Made by a program: the position numbers and the translations under genes. A DNA stretch of 64,000 nt, from contig NZ_LXES01000038.1 in the NCBI RefSeq assembly GCF_001654845.1, positions 62,001-126,000 of the forward strand, given 5' to 3'. The notes under the pieces are model-generated. The model had not been told where the DNA came from, did no database searches, and saw only the letters and a program-made list of their open reading frames with translations. Positions 1 to 7,198 of this stretch are shown in pieces. How positions within the stretch are numbered: position 1 is the stretch's first letter; each line of letters starts with the position of its first letter. Origin of the DNA: Enterobacter soli ATCC BAA-2102 (GTDB lineage Bacteria > Pseudomonadota > Gammaproteobacteria > Enterobacterales > Enterobacteriaceae).

Positions 1-301
1 CAGCAAATATGCGGCATGGTCTTCCAGTAAGGTTTACAACACTGGCGATACCGTCAGCAGCGACAACCTGGTCTGGAAAGCGAAGTACTGGACTCAGGGC
101 AATAAACCTGGCTTTGACGCTGATGCATGGGAACTGGTTAGCCAGGTGAAAATGAACTGGCGCTCAGATGTCGTTTATAACGGCGGTGAAACCACCACTT
201 ATAAAGGTTCTGTATACCGTGCGAAATGGTGGACCCGTGGTGATAACCCAGCGAATAGCGATGTATGGGTGAAAGAAGGCGCGTCCGCTGACTGCAAATA
301 A
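1..301 (+). CDS. C-terminal part of a secreted chitin-binding protein, probably a chitinase (5' end outside window)
   Basis: The reading frame is open from base 2 to the TAA at 299-301 and gives the last 99 residues. It holds two short aromatic-rich modules of the carbohydrate-binding family 5/12 type. The first has YAAWS, then YNTGD and an AKYWTQGNKPG motif ending in a conserved W. The second has VYNGG and AKWWTRGDNP followed by VW. Tandem modules of this kind normally end bacterial chitinases and chitin-binding proteins and anchor them on insoluble chitin. The catalytic domain lies outside the window, so the enzyme class cannot be stated. The GH19 chitinase 0.7 kb downstream carries a similar terminal module, so a chitin-utilisation cassette is inferred. 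Confidence 0.8.
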   Translation, partial: SKYAAWSSSKVYNTGDTVSSDNLVWKAKYWTQGNKPGFDADAWELVSQVKMNWRSDVVYNGGETTTYKGSVYRAKWWTRGDNPANSDVWVKEGASADCK

Positions 302-317
302 ACTTCTTAACCTGAAA

Positions 318-377
318 TTGCAGGATTGATATCACCCTGCAATGCGTTGACCACACCCCACTTCTGGTGTGGTCAAC
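318..377 (+). other. two tandem stem-loops after the chitin-binding gene
   Basis: Arms 318-324 and 336-342 (TTGCAGG/CCTGCAA) form one hairpin. Arms 346-357 and 366-377 form a perfect 12-bp second stem (GTTGACCACACC with its complement, 8-nt loop). No U-run follows, so this is not a canonical intrinsic terminator. It may be a weak terminator or an mRNA-stabilising or processing structure between the chitinase-related genes. Confidence 0.5.
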
Positions 378-440
378 AACTTAAAATAAAATAGAGATGT
401 GCGCAAAGAGAGGGACGTAATTCGATAAACAGGTAAAGAA

Positions 441-887
441 ATGAAACGCTTCATATTGTTATTACTTATCTTTAGCCAAAGTGTATTTGCAAATTGCTGG
501 GACAGGGCCGCACATTATTATCATGTCGATCCTTATCTGTTATTTGCCATCGCCAACGTGGAATCAGGCATGAACCCGTATGCTGTGGGCTGGAACCATG
601 ATGGTTCAAGAGATGTCGGTTTAATGCAAATTAACAGTACGCATTTTAGTGAATTACAGCGGAAGGGGATTGACGAGTATCGACTTATTGCCGAGCCCTG
701 TACGTCCATTATGGTCGGTGCATCTATTTTGTCGAGCATGATCAAAGTCTATGGCTATAACTGGGAAGCGGTAGGTGCCTATAACGCTGGGTTAAAAAAA
801 GAGAATTATCAGCAGCGAATGATTTATGCCCATAAGGTTTGGACGAAGTACCAGGAAATAAAACCGAAAAGAACAAATGCATATTGA
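441..887 (+). CDS. exported lytic transglycosylase, IagB/VirB1-like
   Basis: This 148-residue protein has an N-terminal signal peptide (hydrophobic run FILLLLIF, likely cleaved after VFA at residue 17). The rest is a single goose-type lysozyme/SLT domain. The catalytic glutamate is E41 in NVESGMNP, followed by the family's GLMQIN motif at 60-65 and AVGAYNAG near 111. Relatives such as IagB, IpgF and VirB1 cut peptidoglycan in the periplasm to let a trans-envelope machine or cargo pass. Here no secretion-system genes are seen. The gene sits between a chitin-binding protein gene and a GH19 chitinase gene on the same strand, so a role in releasing the chitinases is an inference. It is more AT-rich than its neighbours, which hints at separate acquisition. 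Confidence 0.82.
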   Translation: MKRFILLLLIFSQSVFANCWDRAAHYYHVDPYLLFAIANVESGMNPYAVGWNHDGSRDVGLMQINSTHFSELQRKGIDEYRLIAEPCTSIMVGASILSSMIKVYGYNWEAVGAYNAGLKKENYQQRMIYAHKVWTKYQEIKPKRTNAY

Positions 888-894
888 TCTTTTA

Positions 895-930
895 TTTTTT
901 GAAGGGTACCGGATGGTGTTCTTCAAAAAA
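895..930 (+). other. stem-loop downstream of the transglycosylase
   Basis: Arms TTTTTTGAAG (895-904) and CTTCAAAAAA (921-930) are exact complements around a 16-nt loop. No U-run follows on the + strand. It could weakly terminate the preceding transcript or form in the 5' leader of the chitinase mRNA. Confidence 0.35.
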
Positions 931-1027
931 TGAAAAGAACCGCACTTCCAGGTTTATTTATTAATGGAATAATACATAAGCTGGGAATGCATAAACCATT
1001 GTTGCTTAAATACAGGATTATATTGAA

Positions 1028-2848
1028 ATGACTAAAAGGACATTACTGAGCGTTCTCGTTGCAGGTGCATGTATTGCACCGTTTATGGCTCAGGCTGCAA
1101 CGCTGCAGGCAACCAGCAGCGAACCGTACACCATGAAAGCCAGCGACCTGGCGAAAAAGGAAAAAGAGCTCACTGATTTCCCGCTGATGACTTCGGTGAA
1201 AGACACCATTGCGACTCTGGACAACAGCCTTGTTGAGCAGATTGAGCCAGGTCGCGCGGCTAACCCGAACAACGTGAAACGCGTTGAAGGGATCGTTAAG
1301 GCAAGTGACTGGGAATATCTGTTCCCGATGCGCGCTCAGTCTTATACCTACAGTAATTTCCTGAAAGCAGTGGGAAAATTCCCGGCACTGTGTAAGACCT
1401 ATAACGACGGTCGTGACAGTGATGCCATCTGCCGTAAAGAGCTGGCAACGATGTTTGCCCACTTTGCGCAGGAAACCGGTGGTCATGAAAGCTGGCGTCC
1501 GGAGGCTGAATGGCGTCAGGCGCTGGTTCACGTTCGTGAAATGGGCTGGACCGAGGGTCAGAAAGGCGGCTATAACGGCGAATGTAATCCTGACATCTGG
1601 CAGGGGCAGACCTGGCCATGCGGTAAAGACAAAGACGGCGATTTCGTGAGCTACTTTGGCCGCGGGGCTAAACAGTTGTCTTACAACTACAACTACGGTC
1701 CGTTCTCCGAAGCGATGTTCGGTACTGTCCGCACCCTGCTGGACAAACCGGAGCTGGTAGCGGACACCTGGCTGAACCTGGCTTCTGCTATCTTCTTCTT
1801 CGCCTACCCACAGCCACCAAAACCAAGCATGTTGCAGGTTATTGACGGCACCTGGCAGCCAAACGATCACGACAAAGCGAACGGTCTGGTACCGGGCTTC
1901 GGGGTGACCACACAGATCATTAACGGCGGCGTAGAGTGCGGCGGCCCGACTGAAATTGCTCAGTCTGAAAACCGTATCAAGTACTACAAAGAGTTCGCGA
2001 ACTACCTGAAAGTGCCTGTTCCGGCCAATGAAGTGCTGGGCTGTGCGAACATGAAGCAGTTCGATGAAGGCGGCTCCGGTGCGCTGAAGATCTACTGGGA
2101 ACAGGACTGGGGATGGAGTGCAGATACGCCAGACGGTAAGACTTACTCTTGCCAGTTGGTGGGTTACCAGACGCCATTCAGCGCGTTCAAAGAAGGTGAC
2201 TACACTAACTGCGTTAAGAAGTTCTATAACGTGAACATCATCAACGACGACGGCTCTGCCACCACGCCGGGTGAAACCCCGGTCACGCCAACGCCGACGC
2301 CAGCAGAAGATGAAACGCCGGCTCCAACGCCAGTTCCGGATGAAACCCCGGCAGTGGTGAACCATGCGCCGGTGGCGCAGATCGCAGGCCCAATCGGGGC
2401 TGTGGAAGCGGGTGCGCAGGTTTCCCTGAGCGCTGAAGGTTCTACCGACGCTGATGGCAACAAACTGACCTACACCTGGCGCTCTCAGGATGGCCAGACT
2501 GTAACCGGTCAGGACAAAGCGGTTGTGACCTTCACGGCACCAGAATCTGCTACAGCGCAGCAGTATGAAGTCAGCCTGACCGTCAGCGATGGCGAGCTGA
2601 GCAGCACCACGTCCTACCTGCTGAACGTGAAAGCGAAAGCGGCTACCCCATCTCAGGATGAAGGTACTTCCGGCTCTTACGCAGCGTGGAGCGCGAACAG
2701 TAAGTACAACGCAGGTGATATCGTGAACAACCACGGTAAACTGTTCCAGTGCAAACCGTTCCCGAACAGCGGCTGGTGTAACAATGCTCCGGCATACTAC
2801 GAACCAGGTGCTGGCCTGGCGTGGGCTGATGCCTGGACGGCTCTGTAA
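1028..2848 (+). CDS. secreted family 19 chitinase with PKD-like and C-terminal chitin-binding modules
   Basis: The protein has 606 residues. A signal peptide runs to about residue 23 (cleavage after AQA). The GH19 catalytic domain spans roughly 90-340: the general-acid glutamate is E149 in AQETGGHE, and the family signature appears as [16 protein letters not shown] at 209-224. A Pro/Thr-rich linker covers about 412-448. A PKD/fibronectin-like beta domain (NHAPVAQI to LLNVKAKA) covers about 448-540. A terminal chitin-binding module starts near 551 (YAAWS, then YNAGDIV, with paired cysteines). GH19 enzymes cleave beta-1,4 bonds in chitin with inversion. It lies 140 bp after the transglycosylase gene and is followed by a strong terminator. 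Export past the outer membrane needs a further system not visible here. Confidence 0.9.
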   Translation: MTKRTLLSVLVAGACIAPFMAQAATLQATSSEPYTMKASDLAKKEKELTDFPLMTSVKDTIATLDNSLVEQIEPGRAANPNNVKRVEGIVKASDWEYLFPMRAQSYTYSNFLKAVGKFPALCKTYNDGRDSDAICRKELATMFAHFAQETGGHESWRPEAEWRQALVHVREMGWTEGQKGGYNGECNPDIWQGQTWPCGKDKDGDFVSYFGRGAKQLSYNYNYGPFSEAMFGTVRTLLDKPELVADTWLNLASAIFFFAYPQPPKPSMLQVIDGTWQPNDHDKANGLVPGFGVTTQIINGGVECGGPTEIAQSENRIKYYKEFANYLKVPVPANEVLGCANMKQFDEGGSGALKIYWEQDWGWSADTPDGKTYSCQLVGYQTPFSAFKEGDYTNCVKKFYNVNIINDDGSATTPGETPVTPTPTPAEDETPAPTPVPDETPAVVNHAPVAQIAGPIGAVEAGAQVSLSAEGSTDADGNKLTYTWRSQDGQTVTGQDKAVVTFTAPESATAQQYEVSLTVSDGELSSTTSYLLNVKAKAATPSQDEGTSGSYAAWSANSKYNAGDIVNNHGKLFQCKPFPNSGWCNNAPAYYEPGAGLAWADAWTAL

Positions 2849-2851
2849 AAG

Positions 2852-2880
2852 CAAACGGCAACCTTCGGGTTGCCGTTTTC
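2852..2880 (+). terminator. intrinsic terminator of the chitinase gene
   Basis: The arms AAACGGCAACC (2853-2863) and GGTTGCCGTTT surround a TTCG tetraloop and are followed by TTTTC. It begins 4 nt after the chitinase stop codon. Confidence 0.9.
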
Positions 2881-2887
2881 GTATCTA

Positions 2888-3130
2888 CTCCCTCTCCCTT
2901 TTGGGGAGAGGGCTGGGGTGAGGGGGAACATACGGCTGTGGTGGTTATCCCGTTCACTTTATGTTCCTTGCTACTCTGTCACCCCAATACCGGTGAACGT
3001 GCCAGGGTAGCTCACCGCCGCTACCCTGGCGACCCGGGCTCCCGGCAAGAAAATCGTCGCTTCGGCGATTTTCAGCTGGATCATGACACCGCTGTAAGTC
3101 TATTAATTCAATGGCGTAAAATCATCGCTG
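2888..3130 (+). repeat. dispersed repeat, copy 1 (short form)
   Basis: Bases 2888-3056 match 26132-26300 without gaps and with four mismatches by eye. The copy opens with a CCCTCTCC/GGGAGAGGG palindrome and a GGGGTGAGGGG tail. It contains a perfect hairpin, GCCAGGGTAGC (3001-3011) with GCTACCCTGGC (3020-3030). The tail from 3058 (CGCTTCGGCGATTTTCAGC) matches copy 2 again at 26418, so this copy lacks 116 bp that copy 2 has. CGCTTCG borders that segment on both sides in copy 2. The end near 3130 is approximate. The open frames inside it are not convincing genes. Confidence 0.85.
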
Positions 3131-3371
3131 AATCAAGACAAAAATTACTGGGGAACCCTCAGCCCTGTGGAAGAGGGGACGGGTTTTGAATTTCTTCAAA
3201 ATAAATTCTTTTAAATCATACAGTTAAAATGCTCGGGTGTCTGGGCGTTTCGAAAATTAGAATATCGACATTTAATTTAATGTTCATAATGAAGTTCAAA
3301 AAATAAATTATCAGATTGAGGAATGAGTGTGTGGGAAATATTTGTTGAGGGGATGATACTTTTAGGATAAA
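3131..3371. other. AT-rich intergenic stretch with no gene seen
   Basis: This is AT-rich sequence between the repeat and the terminator of the convergent gene. I see no start with a ribosome binding site, no tRNA and no repeat. It is probably foreign flank of the effector module to its right. Confidence 0.5.
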
Positions 3372-3398
3372 AACAAGCCCTTTATGGGCTTGCTTTTT
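3372..3398. terminator. terminator serving the putative immunity gene (bidirectional)
   Basis: CAAGCCC (3374-3380) pairs with GGGCTTG (3386-3392). On the minus strand the hairpin is followed by TTTTTATCC and on the plus strand by CTTTTTAT, so it can end transcription in both directions. It lies about 25 bp past the 3' end of the leftward gene. Confidence 0.85.
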
Positions 3399-3421
3399 AT
3401 CATTATACCTGATTAATAGAA

Positions 3422-3826
3422 TCATCGATATTCATCAATAAGGACTAAAGCTATTGCGATTAAAAAAAACACCAGACTCATAGCTGTAATATAATATTCT
3501 ATATAAAATGGTCTAATTAGACGTTGAGGTAATCCACGAATGAAATCCTTATCATCATTTTTGGAAAAGCTTGACTTTTTATTCCAAATCAAAGGTCTGA
3601 AAATAAAATCTGTCTTCATAGCATATGCAAATTTTATGTACAGACTATTAATGTTATCGTAAATTTGTGTTGCCCATGGCAAGTTACCATATTCATCCTC
3701 ATATAACGCACAGATTTCTTTATATCTTTTGCGATTTAGTCGAGACATAATTATGCTAGCTAATCCAAGAAACATGGCAATTAACCATATGATAACTATA
3801 CTTAGTGAAATGATAAAATCATTCAT
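3422..3826 (-). CDS. small two-helix membrane protein, putative immunity protein to the PAAR effector
   Basis: This 134-residue protein is AT-rich. One hydrophobic helix lies at about residues 4-28 and a second near 108-130, separated by a charged cytoplasmic or periplasmic segment rich in Lys, Tyr and Asp. I recognise no named family. Its ATG lies inside the last codons of the upstream effector gene (8-nt overlap ATGAATGA), which implies translational coupling, and it ends at a strong terminator. This layout is standard for effector-immunity pairs. Membrane-located immunity proteins usually guard against effectors acting on the inner membrane, which fits the hydrophobic C-terminus of the partner. 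The immunity role is an inference. Confidence 0.65.
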   Translation of the reverse strand: MNDFIISLSIVIIWLIAMFLGLASIIMSRLNRKRYKEICALYEDEYGNLPWATQIYDNINSLYIKFAYAMKTDFIFRPLIWNKKSSFSKNDDKDFIRGLPQRLIRPFYIEYYITAMSLVFFLIAIALVLIDEYR

Positions 3827-5279
3827 TATTTATAATCTCATACAAAGTGTTCAATTTCTCACCAGCTTTTTCACCAAGCCAACAGGATGTTTTATCGCTT
3901 CCATATGTAATCCCTCCTGCGACACCTAATGTACACAGTAATGCTCCCGCGCCGCCAGCTTCAATTGTTGCTGCACCTAAAATGAGAGAGCAGACTACGG
4001 TTGCTGCCCCCTTTTCAACAGCTTTCGCGGCAATAAATCCTCCTAACATGCTACCAGAAAACTCACCAATTGAAGTGAATGAAGTTTTTGCACATTCCCG
4101 GCCCGTAGCGCAGGCTTCCGTGATTTTAGCGGCAGTATCTAATGCAGCCAGGCCAACGCCAATCTTCCCGGCAGTTTCCATCATCTTAACGTACTTCACC
4201 AGCTTCTCGATATGAGTCGCATAACCTTCAATATCGTTTACCCCTGTTTCATTCCAGAGATGGGTAATTGCATGGGTTGAGAGTCCAAGTGATTTTTTGA
4301 GGTCGGTATATTCATTGAACATGAAACGGTGCTTTGAGAACATTTTAAGGACACTATCAAGCTGACCAAGCAACTGACGGCGCTCAACGTAAAACTGCTC
4401 ACTGATCAACGCCCCACTGGTGATGTAGTGGTTTTGATAGGATTTCTCGATACTGACGAGGATATTTTCAACCCGCTGGAAATATCCCTTTGCTGCTTCT
4501 GTGACCTGTCCTGAGTACCCGTAAATCTCGCTGGTTTTACTGGCAGCGGCAGCAAACATTTCAATGGTGTCTTTATTTTTAAACAGAAATCGCGCCTGCT
4601 GATGTGAAAGCGGGGCCAGGGCTGTGTCAATTCGTTCCTTCGCAGCTTGCAAGTGCGCTATTTGTTTCTCGTCCTGCTTCTCCGGGTCAACAATGAGCAG
4701 GATAGAACCGGCTTTATACTGCTTATCTTCACCGTTCAATGAAAAATACAGTTCGCGCACGCCGCCGGGTGGATTCAGAAACAGATGGGGGTCATATGCT
4801 CGGGTGCGGCTTCCATATGGGAGTATACAATACCCGGCATCTACTGGTTCGCGCTGTTCTTCCTCTTTCACTGGCACAGGGGAAATTGGTTTTGGAGGTG
4901 TGGCTGCTGGTGGCTGAGGAGGAAAAGTTGGTGCTGACACCGGTTTTGGTGCTATCGGGATTGGTATGGACGATTGAAGTCTTTGAGGTCTGGATACAGG
5001 CTCATCATCATAAGACATCGAATAATCAGAAGGGATAAATTCACATTTACAATCACAACTTCCCCGACTATGCAAAGTACCTGCTGCTGCTACACCATCT
5101 ATAGAATAGAACGGAATTCCGCCCAAAATGGTATGAACTTGTTTATCAACTCCACATATGTATTTATCTCCATTTCTGGCTGTAGGTTGCCCTGTTAATG
5201 AATGTTGCGCATAACCTGTAATGATTGAGCCACCACATGTTGTTTGACTGCCCACAGTCAAAAAATATCCTCTCGCCAT
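3819..5279 (-). CDS. PAAR-domain protein with Gly/Ala-rich hydrophobic C-terminus, putative T6SS effector
   Basis: The protein has 486 residues from the ATG at 5279 (MARGYFL), chosen because AGGAG lies 8 nt upstream; an upstream ATG at 5297 would overlap that site. Residues 1-80 form a PAAR spike tip (TTCGGSIITG, GQPTARNGDK, a late CDCKC). A proline-rich linker spans about 90-145. A helical region follows to about 370. The last 110 residues alternate Gly/Ala-rich hydrophobic stretches (GKIGVGLAALD, GSMLGGFIAAK, LILGAATIEAGGAGALLC). PAAR proteins cap the VgrG spike and carry toxic C-termini. The glycine-rich end resembles pore-forming or membrane-depolarising effectors I remember, but that function is unproven. 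No T6SS structural genes are present, so this would be an orphan effector. Confidence 0.78.
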   Translation of the reverse strand: MARGYFLTVGSQTTCGGSIITGYAQHSLTGQPTARNGDKYICGVDKQVHTILGGIPFYSIDGVAAAGTLHSRGSCDCKCEFIPSDYSMSYDDEPVSRPQRLQSSIPIPIAPKPVSAPTFPPQPPAATPPKPISPVPVKEEEQREPVDAGYCILPYGSRTRAYDPHLFLNPPGGVRELYFSLNGEDKQYKAGSILLIVDPEKQDEKQIAHLQAAKERIDTALAPLSHQQARFLFKNKDTIEMFAAAASKTSEIYGYSGQVTEAAKGYFQRVENILVSIEKSYQNHYITSGALISEQFYVERRQLLGQLDSVLKMFSKHRFMFNEYTDLKKSLGLSTHAITHLWNETGVNDIEGYATHIEKLVKYVKMMETAGKIGVGLAALDTAAKITEACATGRECAKTSFTSIGEFSGSMLGGFIAAKAVEKGAATVVCSLILGAATIEAGGAGALLCTLGVAGGITYGSDKTSCWLGEKAGEKLNTLYEIINNE

Positions 5280-5340
5280 AATATTCTCCTTCTCCATTAG
5301 TTGAATCGTTAATAATTAAGTGTCATTTTGACTGTAAAAT

Positions 5341-5378
5341 ATTATACATTTTACATATGAGAGTTTTTTTGGGGGGGG
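5341..5378 (-). promoter_or_regulatory. candidate effector promoter next to a T7-G8 homopolymer tract
   Basis: On the minus strand a perfect TATAAT reads from 5346 to 5341, about 62 bp upstream of the effector start. A -35 element at 17-bp spacing would fall on 5364-5369, inside T7 (5364-5370) that abuts G8 (5371-5378) on the plus strand. The -10 is seen; its use as a promoter is inferred. Confidence 0.35.
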
Positions 5379-5486
5379 ATCACATTTATTACGTGGGGAA
5401 AAGTCACTAAAAATCAAATCATCACCACCGAGAATTATATATTGCATATCATTCCTGGTAGTGATGATTACTGTGGAATAACTTAT

Positions 5487-5921
5487 TTAGAACTTCATTA
5501 ACTCATGCAGTTTATTTTCCCATTTCAAAAGTGCTTCCAGCTATTCTTCGCTGTAATCGTATCTGTCATCGTGAACAGATGATACATCATGTAAAGCGTG
5601 GTGCTGAATTCTGTCACGAATTTCTTTTGTGATTTTCAATTGTCCAGCCAGAGTCTTAAACGTTCGACGGAAATCTCGTGGGATAAATTTATTCACCTGG
5701 TGTTTTTTACAGAAGCGTTCAACATTATCAGACAGCATATCGCTGGACATATGTTTTTTTTCCTGTGAATATTTTCCATTCAAACCAGAGGCTAATTTAT
5801 CTTTCCAGCGTTTGATCTTTTGATCTTAACCCTGATTAGGGAACAAATATTCACGTTCAGGACAACGTGAAATTATTATGTCGATCAATTCAATTGAGGA
5901 ATTGAAGATGATGAAATGATG
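5487..5921 (-). pseudogene. degenerate P4-type tyrosine recombinase (integrase), C-terminal remnant
   Basis: Read on the minus strand in one frame, bases 5921-5487 encode an integrase C-terminal half. It contains EREYLFPNQG, then stop TAA (5828-5826), then IKRWKDKLASGL, PRDFRRTFKTLAG (the box II region, with Arg where His is usual) and VSSVHDDRYDYSEE. A TAG stop follows (5543-5541), and the frame continues as LEALLKWENKLHEL to a terminal TAA at 5489-5487. Both internal stops sit where a lysine codon would be natural. The N-terminal half is missing; the frame is closed by a TAG at 5924-5922. P4-type integrases insert islands at tRNA genes, but none is seen nearby. It marks past integration beside ybjS. 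Confidence 0.8.
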
Positions 5922-5989
5922 CTATTTTTTTCGAAATCGACGGAGAAACAGACAACACCTTGTTCTTTTTATCGTAATATTTTTTTGCC

Positions 5990-6019
5990 TCTTCCCCTGT
6001 GGGAGAGGAGTTGGGTGCG
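5990..6019 (+). repeat. degenerate relative of the CCCTCTCCC/GGGAGAGGG palindromic element
   Basis: CCTCTTCCCC-TGT-GGGAGAGGAG followed by TTGGGTG resembles the opening palindrome and tail of the dispersed repeat at 2888 and 26132. It has several mismatches. Confidence 0.4.
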
Positions 6020-6046
6020 GACATCAAGCCGCACTCCCTGTCTTTT

Positions 6047-6079
6047 GCCGGATGGCGCTGCGCTTACCCGGCCTACATG
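6047..6079 (+). repeat. REP-like palindromic element
   Basis: GCCGGATGGCGCTGCG followed by CTTACCCGGCCTAC has the imperfect palindrome typical of enterobacterial REP units. It lies just past the 3' end of ybjS. REP units commonly sit in 3' regions and can stabilise upstream mRNA. Confidence 0.7.
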
Positions 6080-6091
6080 AGACTGAATCCC

Positions 6092-7105
6092 TTACCGATG
6101 CAACTTCCCGTGATCCCGCAGCCATGCCGCCGTGCGGGTAATCCCTTCATCCAGCGTCACAATCGGCTTATAACCCAGCTCAGCCTCCGCGCGCGAAATA
6201 TCCAGCGTGAAATCAAAGTTCAGCTTCGACACGCCGTAATGCGTCAGTGCAGGCTCTTTGGCGGATTTATTCCCAAAACGTTCCATACTGCGGGCAATCA
6301 TATCCAGCATCGGGTACGGCACAGAACGAATACGGCAGTTGATCTGCAACTCGTCAATCAGACGCTGCACAATGCTTCGTAGCGTGCAGGGCTCGCCGTT
6401 GGTGATGTTATACGCGCGACCAGACACCAGCTTATCGCTATCCGGCTGGCTTGCCAGCCACATAGCGTGAATGGCGTTTTCATAGTAGGTCATGTCCACC
6501 AGCGCATCGCCGCCGCGCGGTAACAACACGCTGCCGTAGTGGTGCATCATCTGCGCCAGGCGCGGAATAAACACTTTATCGTGCGGTCCGAACAGGCTTT
6601 GCGGGCGCAGTACGGTAAACCGTGTATGCGGGTTAGACTGCGCCAGCAGGTCGATCACCTCTTCACTGGCCGCCTTGCTGCGGGCAAACTCACAGGCAAA
6701 ACGGGCCGGACGGAAATCTTCCTGAATATCGCGGTGATGGTGATAATCGAAATAGAGCGATGGCGAAGAGATGTGGATAAAGTTTCGCACGCCCCAGGCA
6801 ACGGCCCATTCGCCCAGGCGACGCGTGGCGCGCACGTTGGCGAGATCAAAGGCTTCCTGAGTGCCCCACGGGGAGGTAAAACTGGAGCAGTGCCACAGCG
6901 TATCGATACCGGCGAGCATCACTTTCGCCTGCGAGGAAACCAGTTCCGTCAGATCGGCATGAACAAATTCTGCGCCCATTTTTTGCAGCAGCTTGCCCAT
7001 CGCCTCATTGCGGCCGGTAGCTCTGACGCTAACGCCCTTGTTGCGCAGAAACTCGACCGCGTTTCGGCCTAAGCCGCTGGTTGCACCGGTAACCAGTACC
7101 TTCAT
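6092..7105 (-). CDS. ybjS: NAD(P)-dependent epimerase/dehydratase-like oxidoreductase YbjS
   Basis: This 337-residue extended short-chain dehydrogenase has a Rossmann nucleotide-binding motif GATSGLG at residues 7-13 and [17 protein letters not shown] at 111-127. The usual catalytic YxxxK reads F140-A-R-S-K144 here. I recall the same Phe in E. coli YbjS, so this is a family trait and not decay. The substrate is unknown; relatives reduce or epimerise nucleotide sugars or steroid-like compounds. It is the last gene of a leftward group poxB-ltaE-ybjT-ybjS and starts 93 bp after the end of ybjT. It marks the junction between the accessory block and the conserved backbone. Confidence 0.9.
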   Translation of the reverse strand: MKVLVTGATSGLGRNAVEFLRNKGVSVRATGRNEAMGKLLQKMGAEFVHADLTELVSSQAKVMLAGIDTLWHCSSFTSPWGTQEAFDLANVRATRRLGEWAVAWGVRNFIHISSPSLYFDYHHHRDIQEDFRPARFACEFARSKAASEEVIDLLAQSNPHTRFTVLRPQSLFGPHDKVFIPRLAQMMHHYGSVLLPRGGDALVDMTYYENAIHAMWLASQPDSDKLVSGRAYNITNGEPCTLRSIVQRLIDELQINCRIRSVPYPMLDMIARSMERFGNKSAKEPALTHYGVSKLNFDFTLDISRAEAELGYKPIVTLDEGITRTAAWLRDHGKLHR

Positions 7106-7198
7106 ATCGATCCACTGTGTTGAAAAAGAATTTCGTGCGCATTCTTCCGTGAATTACGCCTGTATGCAATGGGAAAGGTGAAAGAATAAGAGTTTTAT

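Noticed and set aside
1043..2854. Open frame of about 600 codons antisense to the GH19 chitinase
   Set aside because: The peptide is low-complexity (Arg/Val/Phe-rich) and mirrors the GC-skewed codons of the chitinase; no ribosome binding site.
2938..3189. Open frames inside the dispersed repeat, both strands, also at 26062-26490
   Set aside because: They follow the repeat, change length between copies and include the PSPQPS-type artefact peptide common in repeats; not convincing genes.
3216..3425. 69-codon minus-strand frame downstream of the putative immunity gene
   Set aside because: It spans the terminator hairpin and has no ribosome binding site or domain.
6092..7105. ybjS as an inactivated dehydrogenase because YxxxK reads FxxxK
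   Set aside because: I recall the same Phe in E. coli YbjS, so it is a family feature.
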